Below, one piece after another: positions 60,161 through 64,000 of a stretch of 64,000 nucleotides of DNA. This stretch comes from an uncultured Alphaproteobacteria bacterium (GTDB lineage: Bacteria; Pseudomonadota; Alphaproteobacteria; RF32; CAG-239). The stretch spans positions 1 through 64,000 of the forward strand of contig CAKQLP010000005.1 in the NCBI GenBank assembly GCA_934254675.1. The letters are read 5' to 3'. Numbering within the stretch: the first letter of the stretch is position 1; each line of letters starts with the position of its first letter. Under the pieces are notes generated by a model that saw only the letters and a program-made list of their open reading frames with translations, was not told the DNA's origin and made no database searches. The position numbers were made by a program, and so were the translations under genes.

Positions 60161-61266
60161 AAAACCTTGTAGTAGGCTGCGGATTGTCCGGAATTGTTTT
60201 GGCGGAAAGATTAGCATCACAACGTGGAGAAGAAGTTTTAATTATAGATAGACGTAACCATATTGGTGGAAATATTTATGATTATAAAGATAAAGAAACT
60301 GGTATTACCGTTCATCAATATGGACCACATGCATTTCATACAAATAATAAAAAAGTGTGGGATTATCTCAATAATTTTACAAAATTTTATCCGATGAATT
60401 TAAAAGTCTCAGCTTATATTGATGGACAAACTGTTCCAGTTCCCTTTAATTTTAATTCTATTGAAAAGCTTTTCCCTTCATTTATGGCTGAAAAGCTAGA
60501 AAAAAAATTGGTCGAACGTTTTGGTTATGATGTAAAAGTACCAATTTTAATGTTGAAAAAAGAAAATGATGAAGATTTAAAATTCTTGGCTGATTTTGTT
60601 TATAAAAATGTTTTTGAAGGCTATACCATAAAGCAATGGGAAATAGAGCCTGATAAAATTGATTCTGAAGTTATGGCAAGAGTGCCTGTGTTTATTGGAC
60701 GAGACGATAGATATTTTCAAGATATGTATCAAGGGATTCCATGGAACGGATATACTGAGATGGCAAAAAATATGTTGTCTAATAAATTGATAACAGTAGA
60801 ACTGAATACAGATTTTAAGAATGTTAAAAATGATATTGAAGCAGAACGCATCTTTTATTCAGGCGCAATAGATGAATTTTTTGAATACAGTGAAGGAACC
60901 TTACCATATAGAAGTTTGCATTTTGATATTTTGATTAAAGATTTGGAAAAGGAGCAACCGACCACGACAATTAATTATCCAAACAATTATGATTGGACAA
61001 GGGTTTGTGAGCATAAACATTTTTTGAACGAAAATTCAAAACAGACAGTATTGTCTTATGAATATCCGGAGGCTTTTGAGGAGGGTAAAAATGAAAGATA
61101 TTATCCTATCAATAATCCGGAAACTCAACAATTATATAACCAATATTTGAACAAAGCCAAAGGGCTTAAAAATGTATATTTTATCGGTCGCTTGGGTGAT
61201 TATAAATATTATAACATGGATCAAACCGTTGCCCGTGCTTTAGAACTTTTTGAAAGGATTAAATAG
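60148..61266 (+). CDS. glf: UDP-galactopyranose mutase
   Basis: The 372-residue flavoenzyme interconverts UDP-galactopyranose and UDP-galactofuranose. The FAD-binding start is VVGCGLSGIVLAERLA, then IIDRRNHIGGNIYDY, VHQYGPHAFHTNN, and late blocks TLPYRSLHFD, NYPNNYDWTRVCEHKHF and FIGRLGDYKYYNMDQTVARAL. The length is typical (370-390). Base composition becomes much more AT-rich from here to 62481, suggesting a separately acquired segment. Confidence 0.97.
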   Translation: MRKVKNLVVGCGLSGIVLAERLASQRGEEVLIIDRRNHIGGNIYDYKDKETGITVHQYGPHAFHTNNKKVWDYLNNFTKFYPMNLKVSAYIDGQTVPVPFNFNSIEKLFPSFMAEKLEKKLVERFGYDVKVPILMLKKENDEDLKFLADFVYKNVFEGYTIKQWEIEPDKIDSEVMARVPVFIGRDDRYFQDMYQGIPWNGYTEMAKNMLSNKLITVELNTDFKNVKNDIEAERIFYSGAIDEFFEYSEGTLPYRSLHFDILIKDLEKEQPTTTINYPNNYDWTRVCEHKHFLNENSKQTVLSYEYPEAFEEGKNERYYPINNPETQQLYNQYLNKAKGLKNVYFIGRLGDYKYYNMDQTVARALELFERIK

Positions 61267-62481
61267 ATGGAAAAACAAATAATTGTAATAGGTGAAGGAT
61301 GTTGGTTTATCGATAGCTTTAAATATTTTATTGAAAAAGGTTTTTCAATAAAGATGATTAAAACAAGCTGTTCACTGCCTTGGTTTAAAGATAATTATGA
61401 AATATTAAGAAAATTGGGGGCGGAAATTATAGAATATGCTGATAACAATACGTTTTATCAAAAATTAAACCTATCAAAACAAACAATAATTTTATGTGGG
61501 GGAAATTTTTGTGGAGACGTTCCTAGTTTTTCTGAATTTACAAATATTGGAATAGAAGAACTTGATTTACTTTATAATATATCAAAATATAATAAAGAAA
61601 AATTATTGGGAGCAAAAGTAATACGTTATTTTAATGGAGATACTTGTTTTGGTTCTAAAGAAAAAATTGATGTTTTTAATAAAAAAATTAAGTATGTGGA
61701 TACACTAATATTTGACAATGATTTATTAAAAGAATTTGTTTTAACAAATGTTCCGGAAGCAAATAATAAAAAAATTTTATTAGGTTGGGTCGAGACACCT
61801 TTGAAAGAGTTTGTACATCATAATATTGATTCTAAGTATGAAAGGTCTTTTGTTTCGGTAGGAAGAGTATTGTCTTCAGTTGTTCTTCCTAAAAAAGTTA
61901 TTAAAAAAACTTTATTTTATCCTATACCTTTTCAGGTCGATAGAGGATTAAAGAAAATAATAAAGAAATTTAAACATAAATTTATTAGTAAGAGAAAATC
62001 TTGCTATTCTTTAGCAGGAATGGATAGGCTGGATAATATATTGCAAGATAGGAAAGTCTTTTATAAGACCCATAAGAATATATGTTTTGGGTTGTCTCAT
62101 TTTTATGATATTTTTAGAGGTTCTATAGAAGAATTTCATAAACAAAAGCAATATTTCTTTTCGGTCGATGGACAGCGTGTATGTTCTAATATTTTTGCTC
62201 CCAAAGAAGCATTTTATGCTTTTATAAACAATCCGTCAAAAGATATTGGATATTTAATGAATGGTATAATTCCGCTTATCTCCCATACAGAACATAATGT
62301 TTATAAAGAAATGGTTAATAAAAAAATGGCTATTCTTATAAAAAAACCAGAAGATATTTTAAATGTTCTAAATATGTCAAACGAAGAAATTCAAGAATAT
62401 AGAGATAATATCTATAAAAATAGAGATTTATTTACATTTGATCATGTAGGAGAAATGATAATTAAAGAATTAGAAGATTGA
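61267..62481 (+). CDS. Probable glycan-assembly protein, glycosyltransferase-like
   Basis: The 404-residue product starts directly on the glf stop and has an alternating alpha/beta N-terminus (QIIVIGEGCWFIDSFKYF). Later parts are a DNDLLKEFVLTNVPEAN segment, a basic helix region (DRGLKKIIKKFKHKFISKRKS) and a C-terminal half with FAPKEAFYAFINNPSKD and KKPEDILNVLNMSNEEIQEYRDNI. The last stretch resembles the ends of GT-B glycosyltransferases. The family is not recognised. Extreme AT content suggests transfer. Confidence 0.6.
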   Translation: MEKQIIVIGEGCWFIDSFKYFIEKGFSIKMIKTSCSLPWFKDNYEILRKLGAEIIEYADNNTFYQKLNLSKQTIILCGGNFCGDVPSFSEFTNIGIEELDLLYNISKYNKEKLLGAKVIRYFNGDTCFGSKEKIDVFNKKIKYVDTLIFDNDLLKEFVLTNVPEANNKKILLGWVETPLKEFVHHNIDSKYERSFVSVGRVLSSVVLPKKVIKKTLFYPIPFQVDRGLKKIIKKFKHKFISKRKSCYSLAGMDRLDNILQDRKVFYKTHKNICFGLSHFYDIFRGSIEEFHKQKQYFFSVDGQRVCSNIFAPKEAFYAFINNPSKDIGYLMNGIIPLISHTEHNVYKEMVNKKMAILIKKPEDILNVLNMSNEEIQEYRDNIYKNRDLFTFDHVGEMIIKELED

Positions 62482-62501
62482 TTGATAAAAAGGGAAAGTA
62501 A

Positions 62502-64000
62502 ATGGTTAATATAAAAATTTTGGTAGGATACCATAAACCCGCCAAGCTCTATAAGTCCGATATCTATGTGCCAATCCATTTAGGTCGCGCTTTGGCTACC
62601 GAGGCTTCAAAGGATGGTAAAATGAGCCAAGAAGATTATCAATGGATGCTTGATAATATGATTGGTGATGATACCGGCGACAATATCTCTGAGCTCAATC
62701 GCTATTTTTGTGAATTGACCGCCATTTATTGGGCGTGGAAAAATTATGATAAATTGGGTAATCCGGATTATATCGGGTTGTGTCATTACCGCCGTTTGTT
62801 TGCTGAAAATGAAATTGCGTCTTTTGCCGATTATGATATTATCGCGCCGTATGAAAAAAACGGCAAAGGATATTCGTCTTTAAAGGTGTTTGATAAATGT
62901 CACGGAACTTCTGATTTGAAAGACGCCGTCTCATTGCTAACGGCACAGCATCCCCAATACGCCGCGATTGCCGAGCCATATTTAGAACGCGGCAAAGGCT
63001 ATTATTATAATATGTTTATCATGAAGCGGGAGTTGTTTTTTGAATATTGCGAAACCTTATTCGACATTCTTTTCAAAATTCATCAAAGAATTGATTATCC
63101 GCGGGCGACATATTATAATCAGCGCATGCCGGGGTTTGTCGCCGAACGCTTAACCGGAATATTTATTGCCGAAAAAGAAAAGAGGTTAAAAGTCAAAAAA
63201 TGCGTGCATCTGCATGTTGAAAAAAATGCAAAAATTGAAATTTTACCAAAGTTTTCTGAAAATGCCGTGACGGTTTGCCTATCCGCTGATGATAATTACG
63301 CGCCGTATCTTTTGGTGACAATAGCATCGATTAAAGAAAATCGAAAGCTAAAAGATAAATATGAAATATATATTTTGGACGGCGGAATTTCCATGGATAA
63401 CAAAAAACATATCTTGTCTTTGGCTGATGATAATTTTTTTGTGCGGTTTGTTGATATAAATCCGTATTTGGATGAGTATGATGTTTCCTCATTTTCTTTA
63501 AACGCGTATTTCAGCATGGCGACTTATTATCGTTTTTTCATTCCCGAGATTTTTAAGAATTTTAACCGTGTCCTTTATTTAGATTGCGATTTGGTTGTCA
63601 ATCATAATCTTGCGGAGTTATATGGCTGTGATATGTCTGGACACGCGGTTGCGGCTGTTCCAGATATTGAAATGAAGCGGATGATGCGGGTTGATACATC
63701 TCGCAAAATGTTGGATTATTTAACCGATAAGCTTAAAATGAAAAATCCCGAAAGTTATTTTCAAGCAGGGGTGTTGCTGTTGGATATTTTGACGCTGCGG
63801 AAAATGAATTTTACAAACAAGTGTATTGACCATTTAGCAGAGATAAAAAATCCGCTGTTTGTCGATCAATGTGTTCTAAATTCTGTGTTTGACGGAGATT
63901 ATCAGCCTTTGCCAATGAAATGGAATGTACTGTGGCATTTGCCGTATTTTGTAAAGAATCTGGATCATCAATTAAGTTTTGAAGAATATTCAGAATATTT
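62502..64000 (+). CDS. DUF4422-GT8 fusion glycosyltransferase, partial at window end
   Basis: ATG 62502 opens a frame that stays open to the window edge (499 codons seen). Residues about 1-240 match DUF4422: ILVGYHKPAKLYKSDIYVPI near the start, ISELNRYFCELTAIYWAWKN, then YIGLCHYRRLF and the YYYNMFIMKRELF block. Residues about 255-499 are a glycosyltransferase family 8 domain: VCLSADDNYAPYLLVTIASI, YYRFFIPEI and the DxD metal site VLYLDCDLVVN, then FQAGVLLLD and FVDQCVLNSVF. AGGGAAAG precedes the start. It is less AT-rich than the two genes before it. Confidence 0.88.
   Translation, partial: MVNIKILVGYHKPAKLYKSDIYVPIHLGRALATEASKDGKMSQEDYQWMLDNMIGDDTGDNISELNRYFCELTAIYWAWKNYDKLGNPDYIGLCHYRRLFAENEIASFADYDIIAPYEKNGKGYSSLKVFDKCHGTSDLKDAVSLLTAQHPQYAAIAEPYLERGKGYYYNMFIMKRELFFEYCETLFDILFKIHQRIDYPRATYYNQRMPGFVAERLTGIFIAEKEKRLKVKKCVHLHVEKNAKIEILPKFSENAVTVCLSADDNYAPYLLVTIASIKENRKLKDKYEIYILDGGISMDNKKHILSLADDNFFVRFVDINPYLDEYDVSSFSLNAYFSMATYYRFFIPEIFKNFNRVLYLDCDLVVNHNLAELYGCDMSGHAVAAVPDIEMKRMMRVDTSRKMLDYLTDKLKMKNPESYFQAGVLLLDILTLRKMNFTNKCIDHLAEIKNPLFVDQCVLNSVFDGDYQPLPMKWNVLWHLPYFVKNLDHQLSFEEYSEY

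Noticed and set aside
1..64000. CRISPR array
   Set aside because: No regularly spaced repeats of 24-40 bp were seen, and no cas genes are present.

Overview
The window is AT-rich DNA from a Gram-negative bacterium, most likely an uncultured host- or gut-associated alphaproteobacterium. This placement is inferred from four observations: the acpP-fabF-mltG order, a DUF6456-like protein, GTCAT...ATGAC palindromic repeats of the kind that decode as LGLDPRIQ, and an L-lactate dehydrogenase suggesting fermentation. Genes start mostly at ATG behind AGGA/GGAG sites, and many operons end in clear hairpin + T-run terminators.

Layout. Positions 1-11206 hold housekeeping genes: tRNA-Ser (with its 3' end and terminator duplicated upstream), a lipoprotein, greA, a dihydrofolate reductase-thyA pair, a PhoR-like kinase, mutS, a MazG-like pyrophosphohydrolase and priA. 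Positions 11213-26619 hold a compact phage-like cluster. It has a divergent repressor, a GroES-like gene, portal, tail-collar and receptor-binding genes, lysis genes, terminase, scaffold, capsid, connector and podovirus-like tail genes. It has no integrase and no DNA replication genes, so it looks like either a decayed prophage or a domesticated, gene-transfer-agent-like element. Positions 26835-41032 return to chromosomal genes: an RsmB-like methyltransferase, lpxA, ftsY-mtaB, ldh, acpP-fabF-mltG, a tandem pair of unusual hydrolase-like paralogues, pgpA and a DUF378 protein.

From tRNA-Ile(CAU) at 41102 to about 56111 there is an accessory defence island. It begins with an IS200-type element and gene remnants. 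A type I restriction-modification operon with an Abi_C-domain gene inserted follows (hsdM-hsdS-abi-hsdR). Next comes a stand-alone reverse transcriptase of the unknown-group/defence type, preceded by about 350 bp of strongly structured non-coding DNA. After that are a low-molecular-weight phosphatase, several unknown genes including one with a nuclease-like motif, and an AbiEi/AbiEii toxin-antitoxin pair. The reverse transcriptase plus its upstream structured RNA candidate is the strongest lead for an undescribed system.

Positions 56424-64000 hold a BaiN/YhiN-type flavoprotein and then a surface-polysaccharide operon behind its own promoter. That operon encodes UDP-glucuronate decarboxylase, UDP-glucose dehydrogenase, UDP-galactopyranose mutase, an unknown glycosyltransferase-like protein, and a DUF4422-GT8 fusion cut by the window edge. 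The first two enzymes supply UDP-glucuronate and UDP-xylose, the mutase supplies UDP-galactofuranose, and the last two proteins probably assemble the glycan.
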